Source: Plotosus lineatus (lineage: Eukaryota; Chordata; Actinopteri; Siluriformes; Plotosidae). From it: a stretch of 64,000 nucleotides of DNA. Made by a program: the position numbers and the translations under genes. Of this stretch, positions 51,063 through 63,207 are shown one piece after another (within the stretch, counting starts at the first letter, position 1; each line of letters begins with the position of its first letter). The stretch is taken from positions 8,523,580 through 8,587,579 of the forward strand of contig CM045729.1 in assembly GCA_024760905.1 (NCBI GenBank). Reading direction: 5' to 3'. The notes below the pieces were generated by a model. That model made no database searches, was not told the DNA's origin, and saw only the letters and a list, made by a program, of their open reading frames with translations.

Positions 51063-51414
51063 TTTACCCTGAATTTTTTTTGTGTATGAGGTCGAGTACC
51101 ACATTACTGTAAATAAGCAATCAGGAACTATTTTAATATTATGAAATTTACTATCTATTCACTTTTTAGGACCCTGTGGATGCGCAGGGATCTGATGGTA
51201 CAATTTATATTTATAAAATGAAAAATATTTGTTTACACACAATATCAGCAAGAGTACTTGAGTACTGACTCTTCTTCTGAGAGAACATGAGTGTGAAAGA
51301 GAGAGGAGAGGATGTAAGAAATCATGACTTCCATGTATGGAACTTGATGTTTAATGAGCCAGTGGTGAAGGAGTGAGTGGTTTTGTATGTGTGTGTGCAG
51401 GGAGGGGGGGGGGG

Positions 51415-51600
51415 TGACGAAAGGAACAGTTTGTTCTGACTTTGTTTAAAAATCTGTTTTGTTTTTGTGGAGAAATCCACTACTGTCTCAGTGTCTCTAT
51501 TCAAGTTACAAACTCCATTGAGACAGTGAAGATCAACAGGAAGTTGAAAACTGGAAGAATTCTGAGGGTAAAATGTGGGAACAAGTTCACACTTCTGATG
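51415..51600 (+). other. Conserved block upstream of copy 3
   Basis: Counterpart of 17577-17760 (GTGGAGAAATCCAC, GTTACAAACTCCATTGAGAC, AACAGGAAGTTG). It overlaps a short frame (51442-51708) with no similarity I recognise. Possibly a duplicated 5' non-coding exon. Confidence 0.45.
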
Positions 51601-51935
51601 ACCAGACACGAGGATCAGGAGCCACAGGAAGAGGAGCAAGGTGGGGAAACCCTTTTACTACAAACCAAAAATATTTATGAATCAAGCATAATATATCCAT
51701 CAGAATAAATAAATAAAAATTAAAAAGTGTTGAAAGAGAGAGAGAAACATGACAGAGAGATGTGTGACAGTATGTGAGAGAGATGACGTGACAGAGAAAG
51801 AGAAAAAGAGAGATGAAGAAAAAGAGAAGGATGAGAGAGAGAGAGAGAGAGTGACAGTCAGGTACAAAATAATAACAGTCAATCATCACGAACCTGATCA
51901 GTCAGTGTTTTTGGTACAAATGATATTTCTACATG

Positions 51936-53033
51936 GATGTTAATAGAGATGTACAGAGAAGGTCAGACGGAGCTGCATTGTGCCTTTGTGGATCTGGAGA
52001 AAGCATATGACAGGGTGCCGAGAGAGGAACTGTGGTATTGTATGAAGAAGTCTGGAGTGGCAGAGAAGTATGTTAGAGTGGTGCAGGACATGTATAAGAG
52101 ATGTAAGACAGTGGTGATGTGTGCTGTTGGTGTGACAGAAGAGTTCAAGGTGGAGGTGGGACTGCATCAAAGGTCAGCTCTGAGCCCCTTCTTGTTTGCT
52201 ATGGTGATGGACAGGCTGACAGACGAGGTTAGACAAGACTCTCCATAGACTATGATGTTTGCAGATGACATCTGTAGTGAGAGCAGAGAACAAGTGCAGG
52301 AAAATCTAGAGAGGTGGAGGTATGCCCTGGAAAGGAGGGGAATGAAGGTTAGCCTCAGTAAAACAGAATACATGTGTGTGAATGACAAGGATCAAAGAGG
52401 AACGGTGAGGCTACAGGGAGCAGAAATAAGGACGGTGGAGGATTTTAAGTACTTAGGCTCAACAATCCAGAGAAGTGGAGTGTGTGGAAAAGAGGTGAAG
52501 AAGCGTGTGCAATCAGGTTGGAATGGTTGGAGAAAAGTGTCCGGAGTGATGTGTGATAGGAGGGTATCGGCAACAATGAAAGGAAAAGTGTACAAGACCG
52601 TGGTGAGGCCAGTGATGTTGTATGGTTTAGAAAAAGTGGCTCTGGGGAAAAGACAGGAGTCAGAGCTGGAGGTAGCAGAGATGAAAATGTTGAGGTTCTC
52701 TTTGGGAGTAACGAGGATGGATAGGATCAGGAGCATATCAGAGGGACAGCACATGTAAGACGTTTTGGAGACAAAGTCAGAGAAGCTAGATTGAGATGGT
52801 TTGGACATGTACAGAGGAGGGATAGTGAGTATATTGGCAGTAGGATGCTGAGGTTGGAACTACCAGGCAGAAGGCCTAGAGGAAGAACAAAGAGACAATT
52901 CATGGATGTGGTGAAGCAGGACATGAAGGTAGCTGGTATAAGAAAAGAAGATGCAAAGGATAGGGTGAGATGGAGGCAGATGATTCGCTGTGGCGACCCC
53001 TGAAGGGAAAAGCCGAAAGGAAAAGAAGAAGAA
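51936..53033 (+). mobile_element. RTE LINE, 5'-truncated, 14-bp TSD
   Basis: Flanked by GATATTTCTACATG at 51922-51935 and 53034-53047. It encodes RT palm to C-terminus in pieces (51937-52248, 52252-52758, 52791-53003). The FADD box survives as FADDI but the following VI is deleted. A stop splits the frame at 52249 and a frameshift lies near 52735. Confidence 0.95.
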
Positions 53034-53149
53034 GATATTTCTACATGATAAATAATTTACTAATGGGTATAGTAGAGTAATAGAATCCAACAGAATCAAC
53101 AGTCACAACCTGCATGCTGCTGATTCTGTGTAATTGAATCACTAATTGA

Positions 53150-53935
53150 AAGGGGCATGTTCAAAATAATACCAGTGTGGAGCTCAATTAGTGACATCAT
53201 TCATTCTTTAAAAAAACAGCAACCAATCAGCTCCAGAAAGATCAGAGAAGGTCTAAAGTTACCTGTGAGTCCTGTTACAATTAGAAGACACCAGTATGAA
53301 GCCAAGCTATCGACAGGAAGCCCCACAACGTCTCACTGCTGAAAAAAAGACGTGAAGAGATTCTAATTTACCAAAGAGCGCATTGACTGGAATACAGAAA
53401 AATGGCACAACTTGTGGATTGATGAAAGTAAGATTGTTCTTTTAGGTCTAGTGGCCCCTAGACAGCCCCCAAACACTGAATTCATGCCACTGTGCACTGT
53501 GAAGACACCAGCATCATGACATGGGGATGCTTCTCATACTAGGGTGTCAGGTTTATTTATCACATCCCAGGGATCATGGATCAGTTTGAATCAATCAGAA
53601 CACTTGAAGAGCTTGTGATGCCTCATGCTGAAGAGAAAATGCCCTCGAAATGGGTTCCAACAAGACAACGACCCCAAACACACCAGTAAATGACAACATC
53701 TCGGTTCTGGACAAACGGGATTGAGGTTATGTAGCGGTGGCCCGATCCCGGAGCTTAATCCAATAGAAAACTTGTAGTTTGACATCAGAAATGCAGATTC
53801 TGAGGCAAAACCAAGAAATCCAGAAGAATGTGGAATGTATTTCAATCATCCTGGTCTGCAAGATCTGCTCACAGGTAACAAAAGTTGGTCTACTCCACAA
53901 CCCAGATGTGCAGCATAACTCAAAAATAGTGATTA
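53150..53935 (+). pseudogene. Tc1/mariner-like transposase, degraded
   Basis: The plus-strand start GTTCAAAATAATACCAGTG resembles a fish Tc1-type terminus. WIDESKIVLLG (first catalytic Asp region), an RPPNTE-like segment, FQQDNDPKHTS (with a shift near 53660; second Asp) and NLW near 53775 follow in different frames. Multiple stops. The right terminus is lost against the RTE fragment at 53936. Confidence 0.8.
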
Positions 53936-54196
53936 TCTTCTTTTTCTTTCGGCTGTTCCCTTCCTAGGTCGCCACAGCGAATGATCTGCCTCCATCTCAC
54001 CCTGTCCTCTGCATCTTCTACTCTTACTCCAATGACCTTCATGTACTCCTTCACCTCATCCATAAATCTTCTCTTTGGTCTTTCTCCAGACCTTCTTCCT
54101 GGTAGTTCCAACCTCAGCATCCTACTACCAATATACTCACTATCCCTCCTCTGTACATGTCCAAACCATCTCAATCTAGCCTCTCTGACTTTGTGA
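53936..54196 (-). mobile_element. RTE LINE 3' fragment
   Basis: Minus-strand RTE 3' end (ARLRWFGHVQRRDSEYIG and the C-terminus, inside the frame 53920-54324). It is cut abruptly at 54196, where gypsy gag sequence begins. Confidence 0.88.
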
Positions 54197-55953
54197 AATT
54201 GAACTGAGAAAATTGGACTTGGAAATTCAGGCTCAAAAAGAAAAAGAAGAAATTGAGTTAAGGAAATTTGAACTTGAAAAAGAAATTGAATTAAAGATTG
54301 AACATTCTTCCACTCCATCAGCACATTACTCTAATCTTACAGGGCACGCCAGACTTGTCCCACCTTTCAATGAAAAAGAAGTAGATAAATACTTTCGACA
54401 TTTTGAAAAGGTGGCTGAAACCATCAACTGGTCAAAGGAGTCATGGACTATGCTATTGCAAACCGTTTTAAAGGGTAAAGCCATTTCTGTAGAGCCAAGT
54501 TCTGATTATGATTTTGTTAAAAGGATTCTTCTGAAAGTTTGAGTTAGAACTCGAAGCTTATCGTCAGAAATTCAGAAATGCTCATAAAAGGGAAAAATGA
54601 AACCTTTGTGGAGTTTGCTAGGGAAAAGGAATCTTTGTTTGATAGATGGTGTGGTTCTAAGGAGGTTTCAGATTTTGATAGTTTGAGGCAGTTAGTTTGA
54701 TGGAGGATTTCAAGCAGTGTGTTAGTTCTGAGCTCAAGACTTATTTGAATGAACAATGGATTAATGATTTACATAATGCGGCGGTGTTTGCTGATAATTA
54801 TTTTTTGACTCACAAGAGTTCTCTTCGGTCTCCGGTTTTCTCCAAGTTTTCTCGCCATAAGGGCTTTTGCTCGGATGAGACTTCAAGTCATGCAGGTTCT
54901 CAAAATGGTACAGGTTCAAATACTTCTGACAAGCAGTCACATTCTCAGTCTTAACCTAAGACTTCCAGTGACTCTGATCCTGTTTGTGCTTATTGTAAGA
55001 AGCCAGGTCATGTAATTGCCGCATTTTACAAACTCAAGTTCAAAAATCAGTCCACATGTTCCCCAAATGCTTGTGTGTCTATCACGCCTAAGCCTTTCTT
55101 TCTAGGGGACTCTGAGGAGAGTGTTGTTTGTGAGAATAAAATTTAAGGTTGTGTGATTCCGAAGGAGTATTTACCTTTCATTTCTTATGGCTCTGTTTCA
55201 CTTATGGGAGATAATTCTACCCCACGGCCCGTTACGATATTGAGGGATCCTGGAGCTCTTCAATCTCTGATTTTGAATAATGTTGTACCTTTTTCGGTCG
55301 AGTCTTTAGCTAATTTGGATGTCTTATTCCAGGGTATAAGTGGCAGTTCTCTTTGTTCCTCTCCATTTTGTCAATTTGGCTTCAGACCTGATTTCTGGTG
55401 AGGTTAAAGTGGGTGTTCTCGATGCTCTCCCAATTCCAGGTGTTGATTTGTTGACTGGTAATTATCTTATGGGGGGTAAATTTGGAGCTGATTCTATTGT
55501 CAGATGTTGTCAGTCATGATATAGATGTAGGTGTTGCTGTGACTATGAAACAACACCCTTACAGAATGAATCCTGCGAAGAGTGTATTTCTGCGGAAAGA
55601 AGTGAAGTACATGCTGGACAATGACATCATTGAACCCAGTGACAGTCTGTGTGACCTTGTGTTCTTGTGCCAAAGAGTTCTGGAGGTGGTTGGCGCTGCT
55701 GTGCTGTAACATGAAGACTGTCAATGCTCTCTCACAAATTGACTCTTATCCGATACCGAGGGTGGAGTTTAACTTTGCAAGGGTTCAATCTTGTTATTAA
55801 GCAGATTAAGGGTAAAGACAATGTTTTTGCTGGTGCACTCTCTTTTTTGAAATGTTTTGTGGATTTTGATGCTGTATGTTTTGTGAATTTAAACATTTAA
55901 CATTATTCTCAGCAGAAAGTTTCTACAAAACTTTCTTTTCTTTAAGTGGGAGA
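54197..55953 (+). pseudogene. Ty3/gypsy retrotransposon remnant: gag, protease, start of RT
   Basis: Gag: a Glu/Lys-rich coiled-coil-like stretch, then VPPFNEKEVDKYFRHFEKVA capsid. A CCHC-type knuckle reads CAYCKKPGHVIAAF, with the last Cys lost. Protease: the segment around 55225-55290 reads ILRDPGALQS, where the family has D-T-G, so the active-site Thr is replaced by Pro. RT N-terminus: HPYRMNPAKSVFLRKEVKYM and LDNDIIEPSDS. The rest of RT, RNase H and integrase are missing. A purine tract (AAGTGGGAGAG, 55944-55954) adjoins the LTR. Several frameshifts. Confidence 0.78.
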
Positions 55954-55954
55954 G

Positions 55955-56673
55955 TGTTATGGGTGTGTAATTAATAAATGTATACATGTAAATATAAATA
56001 TAATTTATGTCTAAATGTTGTGAGTATTTAATTATATTCAGTTAGTGTGCTGTAAATGGTAACACATGGTATTACTCAGCTGTTTTTGGGTCACAGTTGT
56101 TTTGCCTGCAAAGTCTAATTGGATCTGGAACTTTCCAGCATAATAGGGAAACTGAGATTGGCCTAGTTGGGCATGCACCCTTTGACTGGTCATGTGATTA
56201 GAACATTCGAGAAAAGGAACATTCCCGAACTTTAGAAAATATATATAAGGACCAGTTGTTGACTGGCTTGGCATGAATCATTCAAGGGCATCATCTAACG
56301 TGTATCATCCAAGTTTTATAATTTCAGATTTCATCACCCAAGTCATCCGCATTCATCCACAGCCAATGCGAGGATTATCATCATTCATTTATTTTGATAC
56401 GCGGCATTCCAAACTTTTGATCACCAGTGATCATGCCGTCTCTAAATTTTCCATACTGCAGCTGCTTGGTGACTATCCTTATTTTGTAGCTCTTGTTCTA
56501 TTTGTATTTTGTTTAGCTCTAAAGTGTAAGCTATTATTTTTGCCTTATTTTGTTATTATTAATTGTATTAATTCATATTATTAATACATAATTGTATTTA
56601 TTGTATGTCATTGTTTGTCTGGTTTTGCTGGTTTCACGGGCACTTTTCCTCTTCTAAATTTCCATACGTAACA
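55955..56673 (+). mobile_element. 3' LTR of the gypsy remnant, 719 bp
   Basis: Begins TGTTATG and ends CGTAACA, short inverted ends. It follows the polypurine tract. TATATAAGG at 56242-56250 could be its TATA box. No 5' LTR is found, so no target duplication can be checked. Confidence 0.75.
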
Positions 56674-56769
56674 AAAGTAAGATAGAAAGACACAATACTT
56701 GGAATAGAGAAAATAAGAAATAGAGAGATGAGAAAGATGAAGAAATGGAGTGAAAGATAATTGAGAGCA

Positions 56770-57018
56770 AGTGTGGGGAAAATTTATAATTTGTATATAG
56801 CATTTATTCTTCATTTGAATTTACCCCAACTTATACATCCTCAGTCTAAGCTGTGTCTCTGTATTTTTCCAATTCACATTCTGTTCTGCACACATGGGCG
56901 TAACTCATTCACCCCAAGGACCCAGATTTTCCCCTTTACTCATGCATTTCACTATTGTAGCTCTGTTCTTCACACATTCCCTTGGCAAGAAGCTATAAAA
57001 CACACACACACGCACACA

Positions 57019-57059
<41 letters not shown>

Positions 57060-57221
57060 TCCTTACCTAAACACTGTTACCTGAATGTCATTCTTTAAAA
57101 GGCTTTAATAAACGTCTTTGAGTAGCATTGCTTGACTCTCCATTTATTGAAGCCTCTCCAGAGCTCGGTGAGTGAAAACAGGGATCCAGGGCACAGCAAA
57201 GAGCAAGGGAAAAATCCTAAC
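56770..57221 (+). mobile_element. Possible solo LTR
   Basis: TGTGGGGAAAATTTATAA at the left and AAAAATCCTAACA at the right, with TATAAAA near 56993 and AATAAA near 57108. Flanks GCAAG / ACAAG agree at four of five bases. A (CA)n lies at 57000-57058. Confidence 0.4.
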
Positions 57222-57229
57222 AACAAGAG

Positions 57230-57690
57230 AAATGAGGAAAGAAATGAGAGAACTGAGAGAGATGAGAAAAATGATGGCGCAAGATTAGTGAGAGAAATGA
57301 TAGAAAGATATGAGAGCAAGCTGAAAAACAGAGATGAGAGATGAACAGGGAGATCAGGGAGATTAGAGAGATGAGACAGAGATATGAGAGATGAGAGAGG
57401 TGAGAGATGAGAGATGAGAATTGAGAGAGAGAAATGAAGAGAGACCAAAATAAATGAGACAAATGAGAGATGAAGAAAGAGAAATGAGAGAGAGAGGTGA
57501 GACATGACGAGAGAGAGAAATGAAAGAGATGAAGAGATTGTATAGATGATAGATGAAAAGAGAGAGAAAAGAAATCGAGAAAGAGATGAGAGATAGAGAG
57601 AGAAATGAAGGGAGAGAGAAATGTAGAGAGAGAGAGAGATGAGAGAGTTGACAGAGAGAGATTATAGATGGATGGATGAATGGATGGATG
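57230..57690. repeat. GA-rich purine tract
   Basis: Long degenerate GAGA/GATGAGA tract on the plus strand just upstream of copy 3. The minus-strand Leu/Ser-rich ORFs are artefacts. Confidence 0.9.
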
Positions 57691-57795
57691 GATGGTGTAT
57701 ATTTAAAGATTTTAAATGTTTTTACATGTTATGATTTCCTTGAGATGATGACTGTAATAATGTTGTTGATTTTTGCGTTGTGTTTGAACAGGATC

Positions 57796-57956
57796 ATGGG
57801 AAAGAAGCTTGTCATTGTCAGTCTCATTGTTGTGGCTCTTCTGATTATTTTACTTTGTGTGTATTTATGGGACAAACACAAAGAACCCCTGAACTATCAC
57901 TGCTACTCCAAAGCTGCCGTTGCGGCAGATGCTGAGGAATGTTCTGAGATCGGGAG
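57796..57956 (+). CDS. GGT copy 3, exon 1
   Basis: 53 codons and two bases. ATG context GATCATGG. Full-length anchor, including the three residues (WDK) missing in copy 2. Confidence 0.93.
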
Positions 57957-58269
57957 GTAGGACCAAACAACCACCTTCACTCACAACATCATAAAGACTC
58001 CTGCTAGTCTTCATTCCTGTTCCTTTAAATAACACATTAAAACCTCACAGAATCTGAACACGCTGCAGTTTGAGATCAACAAAAGAGTGGTGCGTTTGGA
58101 GACTGTAATGATCGTGTCGTTGTGTATTTTTATTTCAGGGACATGTTAAAGCATGGTGGCTCTGCAGTGGACGCCGCCATCGCATCACTGCTGTGTATTG
58201 GATTGTTTAACGCTCACAGCTCGGGCATCGGAGGAGGACATTTCTTCACCATCTATAATGCCTCTACAG
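57796..58269 (+). CDS. GGT copy 3, 5' part: exons 1-2 of gamma-glutamyltransferase 1-like
   Basis: Start of a third head-to-tail copy. Exon 1 (57796-57956) follows the acceptor AACAG at 57787-57791, so a 5' non-coding exon lies upstream. It encodes [20 protein letters not shown] and [10 protein letters not shown], a basic N-terminus plus a 20-residue membrane anchor of type II topology like human GGT1, then the conserved [16 protein letters not shown]. Exon 2 (58139-58269) encodes [20 protein letters not shown] and [18 protein letters not shown]. Phases and splice sites match copy 2. Exon 3 is not seen before the window end, so intron 2 exceeds 5.7 kb here against 169 bp in copy 2. The rest of the gene lies outside. 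Confidence 0.92.
58139..58269 (+). CDS. GGT copy 3, exon 2
   Basis: Acceptor TATTTCAG, donor ACAG/GTGAAG. Nearly the same as copy 2 exon 2 (Arg to His, Val to Ile and Tyr to Phe changes). Confidence 0.95.
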
Positions 58270-58391
58270 GTGAAGACCATATGACTGTCTGATAATCTGT
58301 CCACCAGTGTGAGATTTAATTCACCCAAGAATTTATCTATCAATCTGACACATCATCCATACATTCATACTTTCTTCTGTCAGTCTGCTGA

Positions 58392-59080
58392 TATAATGCA
58401 ATTCAATTCAGTTATTTTTGTGTAGCATCTTTTAAAAATTATCATTATAGGAAAGCAGCTTTATACAGTATCAGTAGAAGTTAACAAAGTATGAGTTTGA
58501 ACATTTTCGACAACCCCCATACAACCTAAAGAGCATTGCCTGTGGCAACAGTGGCAAAGAAAAACTCCCTCAGTTGATGAGAGGAAGAAATCATTACAAG
58601 AACAAGGCCCAAAAGTGAGGGATTCAGGAGGAGGGAGGGATTCCAAGATGTAAACTCCAATCAGCATCAGCACACCAGGACAGACCACAGGACCCAGAAA
58701 ACAGAAGGATCAGGATCACCAGCATCAAGGAAGAAGAATGTGTACCTCAACAAAAACAGAGAGGGGGGGGGGGGAGACAGAGAGAGAGAGAGGTTGTTAG
58801 ATATAACTCATAACAGTAATGGAAATGGAAGAATTTATGATTGCTGAGCGCAAGGAGGGACTCCAGGATGGCTGGCTATGGCAGAATAACTAAAAGAGAG
58901 AGAATCAGAGGGACGGCAGACATGAGGGCAATGACGTGATGTTGGAGCAATCAGCCATCCCACTGTCAGCAGACCTGGGTGAGCATGCAGAGTGAGGGAG
59001 CAACAGCATCCTAATATCACTATTTCCCTGAACTCTCTATGCCTGAGACTCCCAGATCTGCTCTTTTACCTAATGAAAGG
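58392..59080 (+). repeat. Dispersed fish repeat related to 37000-37100 and 37480-37800
   Basis: Starts GCAATTCAATTCAGTTATTT, contains AAACTCCCTCAGTTGATGAG and AGAACAAGGCCCAAAAGTGA, then CAGAAGGATCAGGATCACCA, a G run and GGACTCCAGGATGGCTGGCT. Its parts also occur around 1-290 and 37480-37800, so this is one long repeat present in all three copies or inserted repeatedly. Confidence 0.6.
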
Positions 59081-59136
59081 TGAGTAACAAAATGTACCAC
59101 AAAATAAGTACATTTTCAGTATTGTCTTAAAAACAG

Positions 59137-59403
59137 TGGGGCCGGTGGCGTAGTGGTTAGGGTGCTGCGTTCATGATCAGGAGGTTGTGAGTTCGAATCC
59201 CACTGAGACCCTCACTGTGCTAAGACCCCTGGGCAAGGTCTCAACCACAAGTGTGCCTCTGTTCACCCAGTAGTATGGGTACCAGTATAATATACTGGGA
59301 ATGTAACCTGCGATGGACTAGCGTCCCATCCAGGGGGAGTTGAACTCCTAGTCGCTTCACGCTACAGAAACCGGGGATGAGGCTTGGGTGTAAAAACCTT
59401 TAC
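59137..59403 (+). mobile_element. tRNA-derived SINE (GGGGCCGG-head family), 11-bp TSD
   Basis: Flanked by CTTAAAAACAG at 59126-59136 and 59404-59414. Head GGGGCCGGTGGCGTAGTGG, B-box-like GGTTGTGAGTTCGAATCCC, body and tail as in 4974-5284. Confidence 0.9.
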
Positions 59404-59490
59404 CTTAAAAACAGAGACTATGTCTGAGTCCGGTACATTAACCGGAAGGTTATTCCATAATTATGTGTCTTTATAAGAGAAAGTTCCACC

Positions 59491-59742
59491 AGTGCAGCTA
59501 ACTGGGTTATCAAAGGCGGGCAATGTCTCTCACTGTCTATGGTGTGAGGCATGTAAAAGAACCATTGCTGACTTTCGTAAAGAGTAGGCTGCAAAGTTGT
59601 CAGGGTGTTTCTGTCCCTTGCTAAAAGGGTTGTGACAGGAAGGGCATCCGACGTAAAAACCTCTGCCAAATATATATACGAATCAGATGATTCGCTGTGG
59701 TGACTCCTGAGTAAAAGGGAAAAAACCGAAAGGAAAACAGAC
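59491..59742 (+). mobile_element. 5'-truncated SINE with RTE-type tail, 18-bp TSD
   Basis: Flanked by ATAAGAGAAAGTTCCACC at 59473-59490 and 59743-59760. Lacks the head and starts inside the body (AGTGCAGCTAACTGGG). The tail has GACAGGAAGGGCATCCGACG and GATGATTCGCTGTGGTGACT. Confidence 0.95.
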
Positions 59743-60080
59743 ATAAGAGAAAGTTCCACCCCCTGCAGTAGTTTTCATTATTCGAGGTATCACTAAGCAT
59801 CCTGCAACTTTTTATTTAAGAAGACATGTTGGATCATCACTACAAGAGATTCACTAAGATAATGTATAACAATACCATCAAGTACTTTATAGCTAAAAAA
59901 TAGTATTTTATATTCATTTCAAAATTGAACTGGGAGCTAATACAGTGTAAATAAGATCGGGGTGATATGCTCATGTCTTCGGGTTGTAGTATGGACTCTT
60001 TCTGCTGCATTTTGTACAAACTGGAGCTTGTTTATGCTTCTATTAGAACATCCAGACAATATTGCATTACACTAACATAT

Positions 60081-61395
60081 CATGCAGCCATAAGAGGGGG
60101 GCACAAGCCAGTGTTCATCCTCATGCAGGTCCCAAGCCCAGATAAATGCAGAGGGTTGTGTCAAGAAGGACATCCGACGTAAAACATTTGCCAAAATTCT
60201 TATGCGATTCATCAATACGACTATCATAATGGATCAGTCAAGGACTTGGTTAACAATGACCACCATCAGTGCTGTTAACCAATACAATGCTGGTGGACAC
60301 TGGGCTACTGTTGGTCGAGGAAGGAGAGGCGGGAGGCATGTCCGTAGGCGAAGAAAGAAGAGGAAAGGCATGAGTCTAGGACTGAGAGTAAGGACTTTGA
60401 ATGTTGAAACTGACAGGAAAAGCTAGAGAGCTGGCTGACGTGATGCAGATGAGGAAGGTAGACATGTATTGTGTGTTCAGGAGACCAGGTGGAAAGGTAG
60501 CAAGGCTAGAAGCTTAGGAGCAGGGTTTAAGCTGTTTTATCATGGTGTGGAATGGAAGAGAAACAGAATAGGAGTCATCTTGAAGGAGAGGTTTTCCAGG
60601 AATGTTCTGGAAGTGAAAAGAGTGTCAGACAGAGAGATGAGTCTCAAGTCAGAAATTGAAGGTGTGATATTCATTGTTGTTAGTGCTTATGCCCCACAAG
60701 CAGGATGTGAGCTAGAAGAGAAGGAGACATTCTGGAGTGAGTTAGATGCAGTGAGGCAGAGTACCCCCAGAATTGAAAGAGTGGTCATTTGGTGCAGACT
60801 TCAATGGACATGTTGGTATAAGCAACACAGCGAACGAGGAAGTGATGGGCAGGTTTGGTACCTAGGACAGGAACACAGAAGGACAGATGTTGATAGATTT
60901 TGCAAAAAGGATGGAAATGGCTGTGGTGAATACTTTCTTCCAGAAGAGACAGGAGCACAGGGTGATTTATAAAAGCGGTGGTTGGAGCACACAGGTAGAC
61001 TACATCAAATGTGATCAGGGAGACAGGTATGAGAGTACTTGCTGTGTCCTCCGAAATGAAAGTAGATAAGGAGAATTGGTGGTGGGATGAGGAAGTGCAG
61101 GAGTGTGTACAAAGGAAGAGGTTAGTAAGGAAGAAGTGGGATATTGAGAGGACCGAAGAAAGTAAACAGGAGATAGTGAATATACTAGTATTGCCAGTGG
61201 GATGCTGAGGTTGGAACTGAGAGGCAGAAGGCCTAGAGGAAGACCAAAGAGAAAATTTATGGATCTGGTGAAGGAGGACATGAAGGTAGTTGGTATAAGA
61301 GAAGAAGATGCAGAGGATAGGGTGAGATGGGGACAGATGATTCACCATGGGTACCCCTGAAGGGAGCAGCTGAAAGGAAGGAAGAAGAAAAAGAA
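60081..61395 (+). mobile_element. RTE LINE with two internal deletions
   Basis: 5' end ATGCAGCCATAAGAG, 5' UTR, endonuclease (60469-60972: MCVQETRWKGSKARSLG, AYAPQAGCELEEKE), then a jump near 61005 into the linker (61011-61208) and another near 61170 to the C-terminus (RRPRGRPKRKF-like). Ends GGTACCCCTGAAGGGAGCAG. The RT palm is deleted. Confidence 0.88.
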
Positions 61396-61479
61396 TAACC
61401 TAATCTCGAAGGAACAAAAGCATGAACAAGTTTTTCCACATCATGCACTTACATCATATTTCTTATTTTAACAATCCTT

Positions 61480-62400
61480 CGTTGTCTGTCGATATAACAA
61501 AAACCGCCTATGCATGTGTTCATTCCTTGTCTTGATTTCTGGCCCCTCTGATGGCTGATGAGTCCTAGTTTGGAGTGGCATATATGACCACACACATTGC
61601 AGGATGGTCCTGATGTAACCGCCTCATGTGTTCTCATTTATTGCACTTGGCTTTTTTCTTAAGCAGCCTGAAGACGCGCGTCATCAAATTTTATGATTCC
61701 CTTGTGACTGATGGATCTCCAGCTCTTCTGATTCTCTGCTAGGACTTCCCATTGGCTGTCATCTATGTGACACTTCTTCAGGCTGGCCTTGAGTGTATCT
61801 TTATACCGTTTGTATTGACCGCCATGCCTGCGTTGACCAGTTTTTAGCTGTCCTTATAAGATTGCCTTTGGCAGTCTGTTGTCAAACATATGGACTAGCT
61901 GTCCTGCCCATCTGAGTTGTAATTTTATCAGAAAGGATTCTATGCCAAGAATTCCTGCCCTATGCAGAACTCCAGTATTTGGAATTTTGTCCTCCCAGCG
62001 GATACCCAAGATTTTGCGAATGTAGCTGAGATGGAAATGATCAAGTTTCTTTACAGTATATGGTGTCTGTAGGTGGTTCATGCTTCACAGGCATAGAGGA
62101 GTGTGGGTATGATGACTGCTCTGTATACCTGAAGTTTGGTGTGAACTTTTATACTCCTTTTTCCCACAGTGTTCCTCTGAGGTGCCCAAAAGCACTACTT
62201 GCTTTGGCAATACGATGATTCATTTCATCATTCTGGGAGACTGATATTCATCATTCAGGGATACTGATTCAGGTATCCAGGATGCTTCACATATAAGTGA
62301 ATCTGTCAACCACATTTAGCCTTCCGTCTTTGATGGTGATGGTGGGCTCGACAGAGACTTTCTGAGGAGCTGGCTGATACATCACTTCAGTCACCTTTTC
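61480..62400 (-). pseudogene. LINE RT thumb and C-terminal C2H2-like finger (non-RTE)
   Basis: Minus strand: KDGRLNVVDRFTYM near 62300, a KLQVYRAVIIPTLLYACEA-like segment near 62110, KLDHFHLSYIRKILGIRWED and KIPNTGVLHRAGILGIESFL (61854-62081), then a QYKRYKDTLKASLKKC-like segment and a terminal finger CNVCGHICHSKLGLISHQR (about 61550). This arrangement is typical of a LINE type widespread in animals whose clade I cannot fix. Frameshifted. Confidence 0.65.
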
Positions 62401-62860
62401 TAGCCCCTTCCCTTTTCAGGGTAAGCAGTGTGGTCCTTAAAAGGGCTGCTCAGTCACTCGGGATGCTGCCAAACACATTTGCAGCTTCTGTTTCCAACTG
62501 AGAGCGACCAAAGTCCTGGGCGCCTGTGTGCACGTTTGTGGCTACAGCTACCAGTGTATCCTCACCTACTGCTTCGCCACTTGCCCATCGCCACAGGGCT
62601 TTGAAAGGAATTATTCATTTGGCACCTGCACGTGATAATTTTATAGTGGGAGCGATATGTGCTGTATCTATCCCACTCTCTTAGATTCTCACATCTTGAT
62701 CTAATGGCACTACGAGCCGAGACGACTGGAGGTATGTTCAGCTGCAGTGGATGGCCAGAAGTATCTGTTGCACCCATACTTTGCCCATTACAGTTGTCCA
62801 CACAACTGTGCTGACTTTCCTTCCATGCCAGTTTGAATAGCCTATCAACTAATCTGCCTT

Positions 62861-63193
62861 GGGGCAGTGTTGGCCTAGTGGTATAGGGTGCTGGATCGCT
62901 GATCCAAAGGTTGGGGGTTCGAGTCCCACTCTGCACAAGGTTGTTACTGTCACCCCAGTGCAGCTAACTGGATTATCAAAGGCCAGCCATGTCTCTCACT
63001 GTCTATGGTGTGAGGCATGTAAAAGAACCATTGCTAACTTTTGAAAAGAGTAGGCTGCAAAGCCGTCAGCATGTTTCCGCCCTGAGATGGCCTGGTGAGC
63101 TGCCTAGGGTGTACTATGCCCTCGCCTGAAGTTGGCTGGGATGGGGGACAGGCTCCCCGTGACCCTAATTAGGATTAAGCAGTTACAGAAATG
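62861..63193 (+). mobile_element. tRNA-derived SINE, L2-type tail, 14-bp TSD
   Basis: Flanked by AACTAATCTGCCTT at 62847-62860 and 63194-63207. Head GGCCTAGTGGTATAGGGTGC, B box GGTTGGGGGTTCGAGTCCC, shared body, then GTGAGCTGCCTAGGGTGTAC and CTAATTAGGATTAAGC. Confidence 0.95.
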
Positions 63194-63207
63194 AACTAAT
63201 CTGCCTT

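Noticed and set aside
51442..51708. 88-aa ORF as a possible small host protein
   Set aside because: The matching block at 17577-17760 is not open in the same frame, so coding is unlikely; a non-coding exon remains possible.
57095..57505. 136-aa Leu/Ser-rich minus-strand ORF upstream of copy 3
   Set aside because: Translation of the GA-rich purine tract; no conserved motif.
61854..62081. Host gene on the minus strand
   Set aside because: Residues fit a LINE RT thumb; the frame is broken on both sides.
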